In this document: positions 36,071 through 45,835 of the stretch, piece by piece
Numbering within the stretch: position 1 is the stretch's first letter
Layout: each line of letters opens with the position of its first letter
Origin: Thalassotalea_B piscium_A
GTDB taxonomy: Bacteria > Pseudomonadota > Gammaproteobacteria > Enterobacterales > Alteromonadaceae
NCBI GenBank assembly: GCA_049347715.1
Contig: CP186339.1
Span: 3,782,001 to 3,846,000 of the forward strand
DNA length: 64,000 nt
Reading direction: 5' to 3'
Program-made: the position numbers and the translations under genes
The notes under the pieces: model-generated
What the model was told of the DNA's origin: nothing
Seen by the model: only the letters and a program-made list of their open reading frames with translations
Databases searched by the model: none

Positions 36071-36282
36071 TAGTCCCCTACCAATCACTTGATAGTGAAA
36101 CATTAAATGCAGTTATTGAGGCCTTTATTTTACGTGAAGGTACAGATTATGGGTTAGAAGAGTATTCCCTTTCTGATAAAATTGAACATGTCATCAGTCA
36201 GTTAGCATCCGGTGCCGTAGTCTTGGTATATTCAGAATTACATGAAACAGTAAATATTTTACCTAAAGATCAATTTCAATAG
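36067..36282 (+). CDS. yheU: YheU family (UPF0270) protein
   Basis: A 71-aa protein with the family pattern MIVPYQSLDSETLNAVIEAF, LREGTDYG, and VLVYSELHETVNI. The ATG overlaps the yheT stop. The function is unknown. Confidence 0.93.
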   Translation: MIVPYQSLDSETLNAVIEAFILREGTDYGLEEYSLSDKIEHVISQLASGAVVLVYSELHETVNILPKDQFQ

Positions 36283-36360
36283 TCATTTACTATCATTTAA
36301 ATTTGCTAGTGCGCTAGGGCAATGCACGAGGCAATGCCCTAATCTATGGTAAGCAAAAGT

Positions 36361-36774
36361 CTAGATATGATATTCACCTTCCCGCTCAGGTTGATAAATC
36401 ACTTCTAGAATTTCCACCATCAGCTGCCCCCCACCGGGTTTTGGCCATTGAATTTTATCCCCTTCAGTAAGGCCTAATAACGCACTTCCAACAGGAGCAA
36501 GAATAGAAACTACCCCTTCGTTAGTAGACTTTTCTTGTGGATATACCAATGTTAATGCAAACTCTTTACCTGAATTAACCTCTTTAAACTTAACCGTTGA
36601 GTTCATCGTCACAATGTTTGGCGGCACTTCCTCTGGCGCAACTATGTCTGCGCGATCTAACTCGAAAAGCAACTCGTCTTTTCCTGGAAATTGGTTATTC
36701 CCTAAATTTTCAAGCATGCTATCTAGCCGTTCTGCATCACGTGATGAAATAATAATCTTAGGTCTTGGATCCAT
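36361..36774 (-). CDS. rnk: Rnk, nucleoside diphosphate kinase regulator
   Basis: A 137-aa RNA-polymerase-binding protein related to GreA/GreB, with a short N-terminal coiled coil and a C-terminal FKBP-like domain (VNSGKEFALTLVYPQE, VGSALLGLTEGDKIQWP). In E. coli and Pseudomonas it affects Ndk levels and competes with Gre factors. It converges with yheU; a weak hairpin at 36316-36340 lies between them. Confidence 0.92.
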   Translation of the reverse strand: MDPRPKIIISSRDAERLDSMLENLGNNQFPGKDELLFELDRADIVAPEEVPPNIVTMNSTVKFKEVNSGKEFALTLVYPQEKSTNEGVVSILAPVGSALLGLTEGDKIQWPKPGGGQLMVEILEVIYQPEREGEYHI

Positions 36775-36837
36775 ATTAATCTACCTCTGAAAAATAGCAC
36801 AAAGCTAATTGCTCATATAAAACAAATAAATAAAATC

Positions 36838-36881
36838 AAACATTAACAAATAATAAGAAGATACTTTATTTGTTAATGTTT
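36838..36881 (-). terminator. Long AT-rich hairpin, probable terminator of nudE-cysQ
   Basis: Perfect 16-bp arms (36838-36853 and 36866-36881) around a 12-base loop. On the minus strand the hairpin is followed by a T-rich tract (TTTGATTTTATTT). It lies 41 bases past the cysQ stop and before the rnk coding region. Confidence 0.6.
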
Positions 36882-36921
36882 AAGTCTACAACTCTCATTG
36901 AAAAGAAAATATTATCATGCT

Positions 36922-37740
36922 TTATCGTCGAGCTTGATGTGGAATAATTATGCGCTGCCAAGGTATTTTACTTGTCCCAAGTGAAATAAAGTCAGGGTTT
37001 AATAAACTTTCACGTTTATTGTAGGATAAAGGTAAAAACTCGCTATCGATAATAGTGCCGCCCGCTTGCTCTAAAATACACTGGCTGGCTCCCGTATCCC
37101 ACTCTCCGGTAGGACCAATGCGTAAATAGCAATCTGCTCCACCTTCTGCGATCAAACAATTTTTAAGTGAACAACTACCTAAAGCGACATACTCATAGTC
37201 AAAGGTTTTATTGAGATACTGCCCCATTAAACTTAACTCTTGTCTGCGGCTAATCGCCACTTTAATTTTTCGCTTACCATCATACGCAGCCACTTGAATA
37301 GGGTGACTACCTTGATCATCTTCTTTAAATGCACCTAAATCTTTTTGTGCATAATAGGTAAGCTGATGATCCGGTGCATGGATGACCCCAATAACAGGCC
37401 AACCATTTTCAATCAATGCAATATTAACGGCGAAATCACCACTACCAATGATAAACTCACCAGTACCATCAATAGGGTCGAGTAACCAATAACGTTGCCA
37501 TATTTTTCGTTCATGAAATGGCAAGGCTCCAACTTCTTCTGAAATGATTGGAATGTCAGGTGTAAGCTTTTCAAGCTCAGCCATAATCACATCATTCGAT
37601 GCAAGATCAGCACTGGTAACAGGACTGTTATCTTCTTTCATTTCAGACGTGTAGTCACCCCGACGATAATGACGAGACACTTCAAGCCCTGCTTTTTTAC
37701 TTGTTTTTATCGCTATATCTAATAGCTGCGCTAAATCCAC
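36922..37740 (-). CDS. cysQ: 3'(2'),5'-bisphosphate nucleotidase CysQ
   Basis: Removes the 3'-phosphate from PAP and PAPS, controlling sulfate assimilation intermediates. The 272-aa protein of the inositol-monophosphatase fold has the metal-binding motifs EEVG, LDPIDGTGEFI, and WDTGASQCILEQAGG. The start is a GTG at 37740 that overlaps the nudE stop (TAGTG), so translation is coupled. Confidence 0.94.
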   Translation of the reverse strand: MDLAQLLDIAIKTSKKAGLEVSRHYRRGDYTSEMKEDNSPVTSADLASNDVIMAELEKLTPDIPIISEEVGALPFHERKIWQRYWLLDPIDGTGEFIIGSGDFAVNIALIENGWPVIGVIHAPDHQLTYYAQKDLGAFKEDDQGSHPIQVAAYDGKRKIKVAISRRQELSLMGQYLNKTFDYEYVALGSCSLKNCLIAEGGADCYLRIGPTGEWDTGASQCILEQAGGTIIDSEFLPLSYNKRESLLNPDFISLGTSKIPWQRIIIPHQARR

Positions 37741-38294
37741 TAGTTACCCCTTAGCTGGTCAAGCATTAACATTAAGGCAGTGATACTGCGCGCCTCTTTA
37801 AAATCATCTCGAGCAATTAATGATAAATAATTATCCACTTTCCATGGCACAATCTCTAAAGGCTCAGGTTCATCCCCTTCAAGTTTCTCACTATATAAAC
37901 CTTTTGCTAAGTAAATATTCATGGTTCCTGAAAAAAAGGTCGGCGCCATTGCCACTGACTTTAATAGTGTCAATGAATGACTACCATAGCCAATTTCTTC
38001 TTTTAATTCTCTATTCGCTGCATATTCGGCGACTTCACCCTCATCAATTAATCCTTTAGGAAAGCCTAGTTCATAACTGTGAGTACCTGCACAGTACTCT
38101 CTAACAAGTAACATAGTGTTTTCATCAAGCATTGGCACTATCATGACCGAGCCTCTCCCTGAACCTTCCATGCGTTCATAAACTCGCTCAACACCGTTGC
38201 TAAAAGTAAGTTCGAGCTGTTCAATACGAAACAGCTTACTACGAGCGACGGAAGTACGTTTTCTGATATGAGGTAATGTCGTTGTCTTTTCCAT
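37740..38294 (-). CDS. nudE: ADP compounds hydrolase NudE (Nudix)
   Basis: Hydrolyses ADP-ribose, NADH and related compounds. The 184-aa chain contains a complete Nudix box, GLIDEGEVAEYAANRELKEE followed by IG. It is operonic with cysQ. In E. coli nudE lies beside mrcA and yrfG; here yrfG is its divergent neighbour, 76 bp away. Confidence 0.94.
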   Translation of the reverse strand: MEKTTTLPHIRKRTSVARSKLFRIEQLELTFSNGVERVYERMEGSGRGSVMIVPMLDENTMLLVREYCAGTHSYELGFPKGLIDEGEVAEYAANRELKEEIGYGSHSLTLLKSVAMAPTFFSGTMNIYLAKGLYSEKLEGDEPEPLEIVPWKVDNYLSLIARDDFKEARSITALMLMLDQLRGN

Positions 38295-38370
38295 ATGTGA
38301 AACTAGTCTACCTGTTCAAGATAAGGTTGGGTATAATCCCTATCATATGATGTTTTACTAGAGAAAATCT

Positions 38371-39063
38371 ATGCTTGATTGGTCAAAAATTTCAACTGTT
38401 TTACTGGATATGGATGGTACTATCCTAGATTTACATTTTGACAATCATTTTTGGCTAGAACATTTACCAAAACGTTATGCTCAAATAGCTAATATTAGCC
38501 AAGAACAAGCAAAAGAAAAGCTGGTAAATCATTATCAACGGGTTGAAGGAACTATTTCTTGGTATTGTCTTGATTATTGGGCGGAACAAACTCAATTACC
38601 CATCACAGAATTAAAACGGGAAGTGCAGCATTTAATTAAATTACGCGATGACGCTCATCATTTTTTAGTTGCACTAAAAGAAACTGGGCGGGAAATAATC
38701 TTGGTGACAAATGCTCATCCTGAAAGTTTGTCATTAAAAATTGAACGAACGCAACTGGACCAATATTTTGATCAGCTTTATTCAACTCATGAATTTGGTG
38801 TCACCAAAGAGTCTCAGTTGTTATGGCAGAGACTGCAAGAGAAGCAAGGCTTTGATAGCGCTCGTACTCTATTTGTTGATGATAGTATTGTTATACTTGA
38901 TTCAGCGAAAAAGTTTGGGATTAAGCATTTACTCGCCGTGGCAAATCCTGACAGTAAGCAAGCAACTAAAATAATCAGTAATTATCCTTCAATTTCTGAT
39001 TTTAATAGTTTGCTTGCTGATATTAAACAGTACCCTATAGAAAAAGCACCATTAAAAAGCTAG
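38371..39063 (+). CDS. yrfG: GMP/IMP 5'-nucleotidase YrfG (HAD family)
   Basis: A 230-aa haloacid-dehalogenase phosphatase. Motif I LLDMDGTILDL, motif II LVTNAH, a lysine near 151, and motif IV VDDSIVILDSA are seen. E. coli YrfG dephosphorylates GMP and IMP. Its 3' end overlaps the gspN 3' end by 12 bp (convergent). Confidence 0.92.
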   Translation: MLDWSKISTVLLDMDGTILDLHFDNHFWLEHLPKRYAQIANISQEQAKEKLVNHYQRVEGTISWYCLDYWAEQTQLPITELKREVQHLIKLRDDAHHFLVALKETGREIILVTNAHPESLSLKIERTQLDQYFDQLYSTHEFGVTKESQLLWQRLQEKQGFDSARTLFVDDSIVILDSAKKFGIKHLLAVANPDSKQATKIISNYPSISDFNSLLADIKQYPIEKAPLKS

Positions 39064-39795
39064 ACGATAACGCCCTTGATTATCTTTACGTCCTAGAAAA
39101 GGTAAAACTTGTTCAATCGCTTTAGGTAACTGGTTATGAGGTGTTAAATAACCGTTACCTGAAATAACACCATTGTTTCCAAGTACCGCACTAAATGTGA
39201 CGCCTAAGTCATTATTATCATCTAAAACTGCTACAGCGTTGCCTTTTTCACATGATAATGCCGCTTTTAATGTACCTAAAGGCACTTGCTCTGACAGCGC
39301 TATTATTGCCGCATTTTTCCATTGAATTTGGCCAGATAATTGCTGACATACTGGTTGTCCTAGCACAAATTCTTTTACACTAATGACTACATTGTCTTTA
39401 GCTTGCATTGGAATAGGGAGTGGTAATTGCTGGGCAATTTCATTCGCACTTATCTCAAGCTGTAAATCAGAAATAGTGATATCTGATAAAAAGCCTAACG
39501 CGTTGAAACGCCCTTCAGGGCCATTATATAAGGCTCCACCAAATGCGACCTCCACACTCGGATTTAACAAAAATAAAGAAGACCAATTAACCTTAATGCT
39601 AATATGATTAATTAATGTTTTTTCAATGAGTAAACTATCAATTTTACTATGCCAAATACTGCCAGAAATACCTGCTATTTGGACATTCTTAGGCAATTGT
39701 ATTTTATTAATTACATAGCGCGCTGGTAATAAAACTATTACGAAAATCAAATAAACACTCAAAAAAGCAGCACCCACTGCCAACCACTTTTTCAT
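39052..39795 (-). CDS. gspN: Type II secretion protein GspN
   Basis: Last gene of the gsp operon. A 247-aa inner-membrane protein with an N-terminal helix (about 6-27) and a periplasmic beta-rich domain. GspN is present in many but not all systems, and its role is not settled. It starts on the last base of the gspM stop (1-base overlap). Confidence 0.9.
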   Translation of the reverse strand: MKKWLAVGAAFLSVYLIFVIVLLPARYVINKIQLPKNVQIAGISGSIWHSKIDSLLIEKTLINHISIKVNWSSLFLLNPSVEVAFGGALYNGPEGRFNALGFLSDITISDLQLEISANEIAQQLPLPIPMQAKDNVVISVKEFVLGQPVCQQLSGQIQWKNAAIIALSEQVPLGTLKAALSCEKGNAVAVLDDNNDLGVTFSAVLGNNGVISGNGYLTPHNQLPKAIEQVLPFLGRKDNQGRYRLAF

Positions 39796-40265
39796 TAAAT
39801 TTTTCCTAATTGTAGGCGGCGCACACGTACTTCACCATTCAAATCTGTTGCATCAAGGTCAATATATTTAATAATTAAACCATGTTTTTGGGATAATTGT
39901 TCAAGCCAGTGTAATAAAGCATCAAAAGCAATATTGTCGATCCACACTTGCAAATCACTACCTTGTGGTTGTATACGAGTGATCAAGATCCCATTGCGAT
40001 TCGCTGATTGATTAACAATACTTGATAAACTCGCATTACTATTAGGACGCTTAATTGCCGTAGAATTTTTTTGAAAACGTGCAATTTCTTGTTTAACCCA
40101 AACTAACAACTCTTGTTGTTTTGCCAGTCTTTTCTCAGTATTTACAATATTATTACTTAGAGGTTGCCAGACAAGACTATAGAATAAAAAGATAATCACA
40201 ACGCCGCCAAGTGAACCTACTAAACGTTGTTCCCGTGTTTGTAAACCTAACCACCACGCCTTCAT
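39795..40265 (-). CDS. gspM: Type II secretion protein GspM
   Basis: A 156-aa bitopic inner-membrane protein, with a helix at about 18-36 and a periplasmic ferredoxin-like domain. It partners GspL in the assembly platform. It overlaps gspL by 4 bases (ATGA). Confidence 0.92.
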   Translation of the reverse strand: MKAWWLGLQTREQRLVGSLGGVVIIFLFYSLVWQPLSNNIVNTEKRLAKQQELLVWVKQEIARFQKNSTAIKRPNSNASLSSIVNQSANRNGILITRIQPQGSDLQVWIDNIAFDALLHWLEQLSQKHGLIIKYIDLDATDLNGEVRVRRLQLGKI

Positions 40266-41503
40266 GAACGACCTCCTTGCTCTTTATCTACAATGCTAAA
40301 TGAGCCTGAGACTTGATTACCTTGATTATTTTGAGCCCCTTGAGAAACCGTTAATTTAAGTTGCTCTAATGATTGCCTAAATTGTTCGAAATCTTGATAG
40401 CCACTTCCCGTTGCCTGTAATCTTAACTCGTTACGTTTACTATCAAATTTAATTGACTCAGGTTTCAGCTTTTTAGTGTTAGCAAAGGCAGGTTGAATTT
40501 TAGCTAACATTGAAAGAAAGCCTCCACTATGCTCGCTTGTGCTTATGCCTACCATCTTATTTTTCAGTTGTGAGCGTATTGTTGCAATTCTAACCCGCTT
40601 GGTTTTAGGGAATGCTTGTTTATAAGCATCGATAATTTCAGTTTCAACTTGTTGTTGTTGATCCGTCAATTGCCAGAGATATATCCCTTTATAACCAAGG
40701 TTTAGTAGTAAAGCCATCACTAAAACTGCGGCGGCAAATTGCCATATTTTCATCACAGGTGAACGTTTTTCTTTAGCGTTATACTGGCCTTGCAGCAAAT
40801 TAAAATTAAGCGTTTTACTGCCTTTTGCTAACAAAACTAAAGGTAATTCTTCTGGCATACTTTCAAGCGTAAGCTGAGAGTCTGTCTCTGGTAGCAATGA
40901 ATAGTTTTGTATAATAGGGAGAGTCTCACCATTATATTGTGCAACCAGGTTATGACTAACCAAGGGCCAAATTTGAGCATCAATGACTTGTGATTGCCAT
41001 ACCCCCTGCTTTAATAATACTTGTTCGCCTAACATGATCGCTTGCCAAGTATCTGTCACTGTTGGTAAAGCTAATACATCAGGTAACATCATTTTACAGC
41101 GAATATTAGCTTCACTTAACCATGATAACCATCTATCCATTTGCGCTTTTTCAACAACGGCAACAAAGCAATTATTGTTTGTGACATCACCTTTCACATT
41201 GGCATAAGCAAAGAATAAATCATCAACATCTTGCGCTAATTCATCTTCAAGCATATAAGGAACAGCTAATTTAATTGCTCGCTGGGATTTGGCAGGAACA
41301 TTAAGCTGCTTAATTGCCATATCACAGCCTGGCACAAATACGACGACTTTACGTTGCTGCGCTTTATCTGAGAGTAGATCAAGTTGCTTTGCCCCCGTTA
41401 ATTCACCGCTGGCAATAATGTCTTGTTCAGTATCAGAATACACGAGCCAATGAATGCGATCATTGCTCATACTGCCTAATCTAATATATAAAGTTTCCGC
41501 CAT
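40262..41503 (-). CDS. gspL: Type II secretion protein GspL
   Basis: A 413-aa inner-membrane protein: a cytoplasmic actin-like domain (1-250) that binds the ATPase GspE, one membrane helix (about 255-275), and a periplasmic domain that pairs with GspM. It starts 1 base after gspK. Confidence 0.93.
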   Translation of the reverse strand: MAETLYIRLGSMSNDRIHWLVYSDTEQDIIASGELTGAKQLDLLSDKAQQRKVVVFVPGCDMAIKQLNVPAKSQRAIKLAVPYMLEDELAQDVDDLFFAYANVKGDVTNNNCFVAVVEKAQMDRWLSWLSEANIRCKMMLPDVLALPTVTDTWQAIMLGEQVLLKQGVWQSQVIDAQIWPLVSHNLVAQYNGETLPIIQNYSLLPETDSQLTLESMPEELPLVLLAKGSKTLNFNLLQGQYNAKEKRSPVMKIWQFAAAVLVMALLLNLGYKGIYLWQLTDQQQQVETEIIDAYKQAFPKTKRVRIATIRSQLKNKMVGISTSEHSGGFLSMLAKIQPAFANTKKLKPESIKFDSKRNELRLQATGSGYQDFEQFRQSLEQLKLTVSQGAQNNQGNQVSGSFSIVDKEQGGRS

Positions 41504-41504
41504 T

Positions 41505-42497
41505 TTAGTCTCGTCCTATCCTGCGGCTAATTACTGTCACTTGGTTATTATTTATGACTTTTAGTAGCGAATTCATTACAAAATAACTGTTATTAAAACT
41601 TGCTGATGCCTTTAGTTTAAAGTATTCACTATCAACAACAAACTGCTGTTTTAAATCTTCTTTAATATTTAATCGGCTCACGTCAGGCAAATTAAAAAAA
41701 TCTTCAATATTATCATATCCCTCATCTCGCCTTGCACTTAATAATTCTTCTGCATCTACTTTAGTAATATCTAATAAGGCTTGCAGTAGCTCAGGTTGTT
41801 CCGCAGACAAAGTGTTAATATTAATCTTATGTAAATCTGTATTTGGCAGTACACAAACAAAAGGTTTGATCGCATGAATGACATTGAGGCTAAAGTGTTC
41901 AATCACTCTTAATTCACTGATGCTTGCTAAATAGTTATTCGCCGCTAAATAGGGGTGCTCTTTGCCAGCATAGTCATTATCTTCAGCACCACCTACATTA
42001 GAAATATTACTGTCACTGTCTAACCAATCCACTAATGCATCGGCTAAACGTGCCGCTTCAAAATCTGAAGTTCCAATCCCATCAATATTCAACAAGACAA
42101 TCAATCTTTCAAAGACAGCTCTAGGTATAGTTTTTTTAGTAGCAGATGCTGTGTTTTCAGGTGCTTTTTTTAACGCGTTAAGGTTTAAACAGGCTTGTTG
42201 ATCTTTTATTTCACCACTTATACTACCAAAATCAACAGGGTAGCTTGTTTCTCCTTGTGCCCATATTTGTTGTAAATGAGTAATTTCAGGTTCATCTTTA
42301 AATGCTGTAATTAACACCCGTTTAGCAAATGCTTCGGCTCCCATTGCATACCAATATGCCTGTTGATTAAATGCAATATTCGTTGTTCGTTGTGTTTGTA
42401 ATTGTATCCTCGCTAACATTTGTGTCGCTATAACTGCGGCTAACGCAACGAGTAACATCACAGTTATTAAGGCAACACCACGTAATTTATTCATCAT
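41505..42497 (-). CDS. gspK: Type II secretion minor pseudopilin GspK
   Basis: A 330-aa pseudopilin, the largest of the set, which caps the pseudopilus tip. The prepilin-type N-terminus is RG|VALITVMLLVALAAV; it lacks the Glu at position +5, as is usual for GspK. The large alpha-helical head domain follows. It overlaps gspJ by 4 bases. Confidence 0.94.
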   Translation of the reverse strand: MMNKLRGVALITVMLLVALAAVIATQMLARIQLQTQRTTNIAFNQQAYWYAMGAEAFAKRVLITAFKDEPEITHLQQIWAQGETSYPVDFGSISGEIKDQQACLNLNALKKAPENTASATKKTIPRAVFERLIVLLNIDGIGTSDFEAARLADALVDWLDSDSNISNVGGAEDNDYAGKEHPYLAANNYLASISELRVIEHFSLNVIHAIKPFVCVLPNTDLHKININTLSAEQPELLQALLDITKVDAEELLSARRDEGYDNIEDFFNLPDVSRLNIKEDLKQQFVVDSEYFKLKASASFNNSYFVMNSLLKVINNNQVTVISRRIGRD

Positions 42498-43132
42498 GAC
42501 GGTTTTATTTTCGATGGCTGACTATCACCCGCAACTAAAAACTTTCGGGATAGCACACCTAGATCAGAGGTTTCTAATACCACTTTGATTGCTACAGGTA
42601 AGCGACCCTCTTCAATTTCTTGTTGCCATTTTTTTTGATAATAAAATTCAAATGATATTTTTTCTACATTTGAAATCAAAGGCCGCACTTTGGGTGTTTC
42701 CCCAACAACACTATCAACAAAATTAAAATGTAACCGTTGCAATTGATTATCTTCTAAATAATAGGCAACTGACTGCATTTCACTTCTAGGAATTAATAAC
42801 CCTGGGTTAGTCCAACCATAACGGGTAAATGCTAAGCCAATGTTGCTAGAAGAATAATTATCAAGGCTAGTATGTAATAGGTTGTCACTAGGTGCCTCTC
42901 CTTCAATACGTAAACTACGACGAGATATTTGTATGATATCTCGTTCAATGAGCATCCATCCTCGTTGAATTTCATTTAAGCGTTCCATCTGTTCACGCGA
43001 CACTTCTTCGCTTTTTAAGACACCATCAAACAGGCTAAAGCTGGCTAAACTGATTAACGCAAAAATTGCGACAGAAACCAACACTTCTAATAGTGTAAAT
43101 CCTGTTGCTTTACCAAGGGAGTTATCGCTCAT
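42494..43132 (-). CDS. gspJ: Type II secretion minor pseudopilin GspJ
   Basis: The prepilin peptidase site is ATG|FTLLEVLVSVAIFAL. Start 43132 (MSDNSLGKATG) is preferred: it has GAG 8 bases upstream, and an ATG at 43150 would add an untypical leader. About 212 aa. It forms the tip complex with GspI, GspK and GspH. The start region lies just upstream of the gspI stop overlap. Confidence 0.92.
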   Translation of the reverse strand: MSDNSLGKATGFTLLEVLVSVAIFALISLASFSLFDGVLKSEEVSREQMERLNEIQRGWMLIERDIIQISRRSLRIEGEAPSDNLLHTSLDNYSSSNIGLAFTRYGWTNPGLLIPRSEMQSVAYYLEDNQLQRLHFNFVDSVVGETPKVRPLISNVEKISFEFYYQKKWQQEIEEGRLPVAIKVVLETSDLGVLSRKFLVAGDSQPSKIKPS

Positions 43133-43526
43133 TGGCACGACTCGTATCATGTGCTAGATAAGTAGTTATCGATGCTAATGGTGATTTGTCATCTTGATTA
43201 AATCTTACTTCCACCACAACAGCACGCATATCATTGTCTGTTGTTTTAATCACTTTCTGTGTCCAAAACCATTTATGGCTAGCTAATTCCACTTCACCTT
43301 TGAGATTGTTTTTAGGTGGCCAAGTGTTACTTAAATTCGCTTCCACTAATTGATCTGACGCGATCCAGTCTGCATAGGTTTGTTTTTCTAAAATAGATAA
43401 ATTGTTCATATGGGTATCAGCGGTGCTTAATAACGCGATACCGGCGATTGAAAATATAGACATGGCCAACAGTACTTCAATCAGCGTAAAACCATATTGA
43501 CGTATAACATTATTAGTTTTCGTCAT
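43122..43526 (-). CDS. gspI: Type II secretion minor pseudopilin GspI
   Basis: The prepilin site is YG|FTLIEVLLAMSIFSIAG, with a 10-residue leader if started at 43526, where GGGG lies 6 bases upstream. About 134 aa. It overlaps gspH by 14 bp and gspJ by 11 bp. Confidence 0.92.
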   Translation of the reverse strand: MTKTNNVIRQYGFTLIEVLLAMSIFSIAGIALLSTADTHMNNLSILEKQTYADWIASDQLVEANLSNTWPPKNNLKGEVELASHKWFWTQKVIKTTDNDMRAVVVEVRFNQDDKSPLASITTYLAHDTSRANER

Positions 43527-44136
43527 AAGCAACCCCATCAAAAATGGGTCCTTTAACCATTAAAGGAGTCGTGTATTCACCAATCACTTCGTAGGTAATT
43601 TCTTTATCAAGTCTGACGGACTCATCCCAGCCAAATATCACCTTAAACGGGGTGATATCTCCCCCAGACAAAATATAAACTTGCGGCACAATAGGTTTTT
43701 CATCGTCATTTTCTAATGAAAAACCCTCTTCATCTTCTGACTCAAATAACTCTCGACTGATAAGTGAATTGTCATCAGGAGACAAGTCGTCAAATGAAAT
43801 TGTGAGGGTCATATTTTCAGGTAATTGATAAAGTGCAAGGGATGCTATATCGCTAAGTGCAACCCACTGAGTGCCATCGTAGCCAACAAATTCATAATTA
43901 TTTGTAGTAACAACAAGCCCCAGTTCAATATTATTCAGTAAGCCGTATTGGGCTGCAAGATCGAATACCCCGGCAAAACGAACACTTTCTTGTTGCAGTT
44001 TAGTTTCAGGTTTATTACCACTAAAACTAAACTGCACAGCAGCGACCATAAGACCAATAATTACGATCACGATCATTACTTCAATCAGCGTAAAGCCTCT
44101 GCTTTCCACTATACTAGGGCTGCTGTTAGCCATCAT
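43513..44136 (-). CDS. gspH: Type II secretion minor pseudopilin GspH
   Basis: A 207-aa pseudopilin with processing site RG|FTLIEVMIVIVIIGL. The globular domain carries an acidic loop (SEDEEGFSLENDDE). It links the GspG filament to the tip complex. It starts 22 bases after gspG. Confidence 0.92.
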   Translation of the reverse strand: MMANSSPSIVESRGFTLIEVMIVIVIIGLMVAAVQFSFSGNKPETKLQQESVRFAGVFDLAAQYGLLNNIELGLVVTTNNYEFVGYDGTQWVALSDIASLALYQLPENMTLTISFDDLSPDDNSLISRELFESEDEEGFSLENDDEKPIVPQVYILSGGDITPFKVIFGWDESVRLDKEITYEVIGEYTTPLMVKGPIFDGVAYDEN

Positions 44137-44158
44137 TTATTGTTTTAAGACGACTAAT

Positions 44159-44599
44159 TTATTGATAATCACCTAAATTCCAATTACCAATATCATCCTC
44201 AGTGTCACTAACACCATCTGGACCTAACGAAAATACATCCATTTTGCCATGCTCACCTGGGTTTAATAACTGATAATCATTACCCCATGGGTCTTGTGGT
44301 AAACGCTTGATATACCCACCTTCAGGGAATCGACGTGGCAAGGGTTCAATATCCGTTTCAGTAACTAAGGCTTCAAGGCCTTGCTCTGTAGTAGGGTAAG
44401 CATAATTCTGAGAACGATACATGCCTAAGGCCGTTTCTAATGCGCCAATATCAATAACCGCTTTCTGTTCTCTTGCTTGATCTTGACTCCCCATCAAGTT
44501 GGGAACAACCATACTTGCTAAAATACCTAAAATAACGATAACCACCATAATTTCAAGTAAGGTAAAACCTTGTTGTTTTCTTTCTTTAATTTGTTTCAT
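44159..44599 (-). CDS. gspG: Type II secretion major pseudopilin GspG
   Basis: The main subunit of the pseudopilus piston, 146 aa. The processing site is QG|FTLLEIMVVIVILGILAS. The conserved PNLMGSQDQA, the DPWGNDYQ loop, and the C-terminal calcium-binding loop (SLGPDGVSDTEDDIGNW) are visible. A strong AGGAAG ribosome-binding site lies 5 bases before the ATG, in line with high expression. Confidence 0.96.
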   Translation of the reverse strand: MKQIKERKQQGFTLLEIMVVIVILGILASMVVPNLMGSQDQAREQKAVIDIGALETALGMYRSQNYAYPTTEQGLEALVTETDIEPLPRRFPEGGYIKRLPQDPWGNDYQLLNPGEHGKMDVFSLGPDGVSDTEDDIGNWNLGDYQ

Positions 44600-44600
44600 A

Positions 44601-45824
44601 TTAACTTCCTATCATAGTGTTTAGTTGTAATATTGGCTGTAATATTGCCATCACAATAAATAGTACAACACCCGCCATACTAACCATTATTGCTGGCTCT
44701 AATGCCTTAAGAGAAATATTCATTATTGCTTCAAATTCTCGATCTTGATTATCTGCTGCTCGTGCTAACATATGCTCAAGTTGACCACTTTTTTCCCCAC
44801 TTGCGATCATATGTAACATCATAGGGGGAAATAATTTTGTTTGTTCTAAAGAAACTCGTAAACTAGAACCTTCCCTAACCTTGTCTGCGGACTCTTTAAT
44901 TTTACGTTTTATATGTAAATTACTCAGTACTTCACCTGAAATTTGCATACTTTCAAGTAAAGGGACAGCACTTGCCGTTAATATACTTAATGTCCGGGCA
45001 AATCTTGCGGTATTTAATCCTCGTGCGACTTTCCCGATAATAGGTAAGGTTAGTAATCGCTGATGAAAGGCGAGTTTAAATGCGGGTTTTTGTAACATGC
45101 GTTTAAGCACAACCACCAGCAAGGCAAAGAAAATTACAATATAAAGTCCATAGTGTTGTAAAAAATCACTACTGGAAATAAGAAACTGAGTACTTTTCGG
45201 TAAATTAGCCCCCATATGCTCAAATTGTCCAACAATCTGAGGTACCACTTTCGTCAGCAAAATAACAATAACGCCAATTGCCACAATCGTCATAATAATG
45301 GGATACACTAACGCTTGAATCATTTGTGAGCGCAGCTGTTGTCTTTTTTCAGTATAATCAGCTAACCGATCAAGTACTTTATCTAAATGACCTGACTTTT
45401 CTCCTGCTGCTACCATAGCCCGAAATAGATCATTAAATATTTGTGGGAATTCAGCCATACTTTCAGCTAAACCATAACCTTCTGTCACTTTCGTGCGCAC
45501 TGCCATGATCATACTTTTAAGACTGTTTTTTTCGCATTGTTCGGCAACAGCAAGTAAAGACTCTTCCAGCGGCAAACCTGATTCAACTAGAGTGGCTAGT
45601 TGTCGAGTAATTAACGCAAGTTCCGTTGCCGTGACCTTTTTACTACCACCAAAACTAGCGCTTACGGCATTTTGTTTCGCGCGCGCTAAACTTGGCGTGA
45701 CTTCAATTGGCACTAACCCTTGCTCTCTTAGCATAGATCGTACTTGTCTAGGGGTATCCCCTTCAATCACGCCTTTTTTATTTTTACCTCGGTGATCTAC
45801 CGCTTGATAATCAAATGCCGCCAT
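44601..45824 (-). CDS. gspF: Type II secretion platform protein GspF
   Basis: A 407-aa polytopic inner-membrane platform protein with two homologous GspF/PilC domains (about 70-195 and 270-390), each ending in membrane helices. The motif GEKSGHLDKVLDRLADY and its repeat GEKSGQLEHMLARAAD are clear. It lies between gspE and gspG. Confidence 0.95.
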   Translation of the reverse strand: MAAFDYQAVDHRGKNKKGVIEGDTPRQVRSMLREQGLVPIEVTPSLARAKQNAVSASFGGSKKVTATELALITRQLATLVESGLPLEESLLAVAEQCEKNSLKSMIMAVRTKVTEGYGLAESMAEFPQIFNDLFRAMVAAGEKSGHLDKVLDRLADYTEKRQQLRSQMIQALVYPIIMTIVAIGVIVILLTKVVPQIVGQFEHMGANLPKSTQFLISSSDFLQHYGLYIVIFFALLVVVLKRMLQKPAFKLAFHQRLLTLPIIGKVARGLNTARFARTLSILTASAVPLLESMQISGEVLSNLHIKRKIKESADKVREGSSLRVSLEQTKLFPPMMLHMIASGEKSGQLEHMLARAADNQDREFEAIMNISLKALEPAIMVSMAGVVLFIVMAILQPILQLNTMIGS

Positions 45825-45835
45825 AATAACTACTC

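Noticed and set aside
36316..36340. Hairpin between yheU and rnk as a terminator
   Set aside because: A 10-bp stem with one mismatch is present, but no U-run follows on either strand, so I do not call it a terminator.
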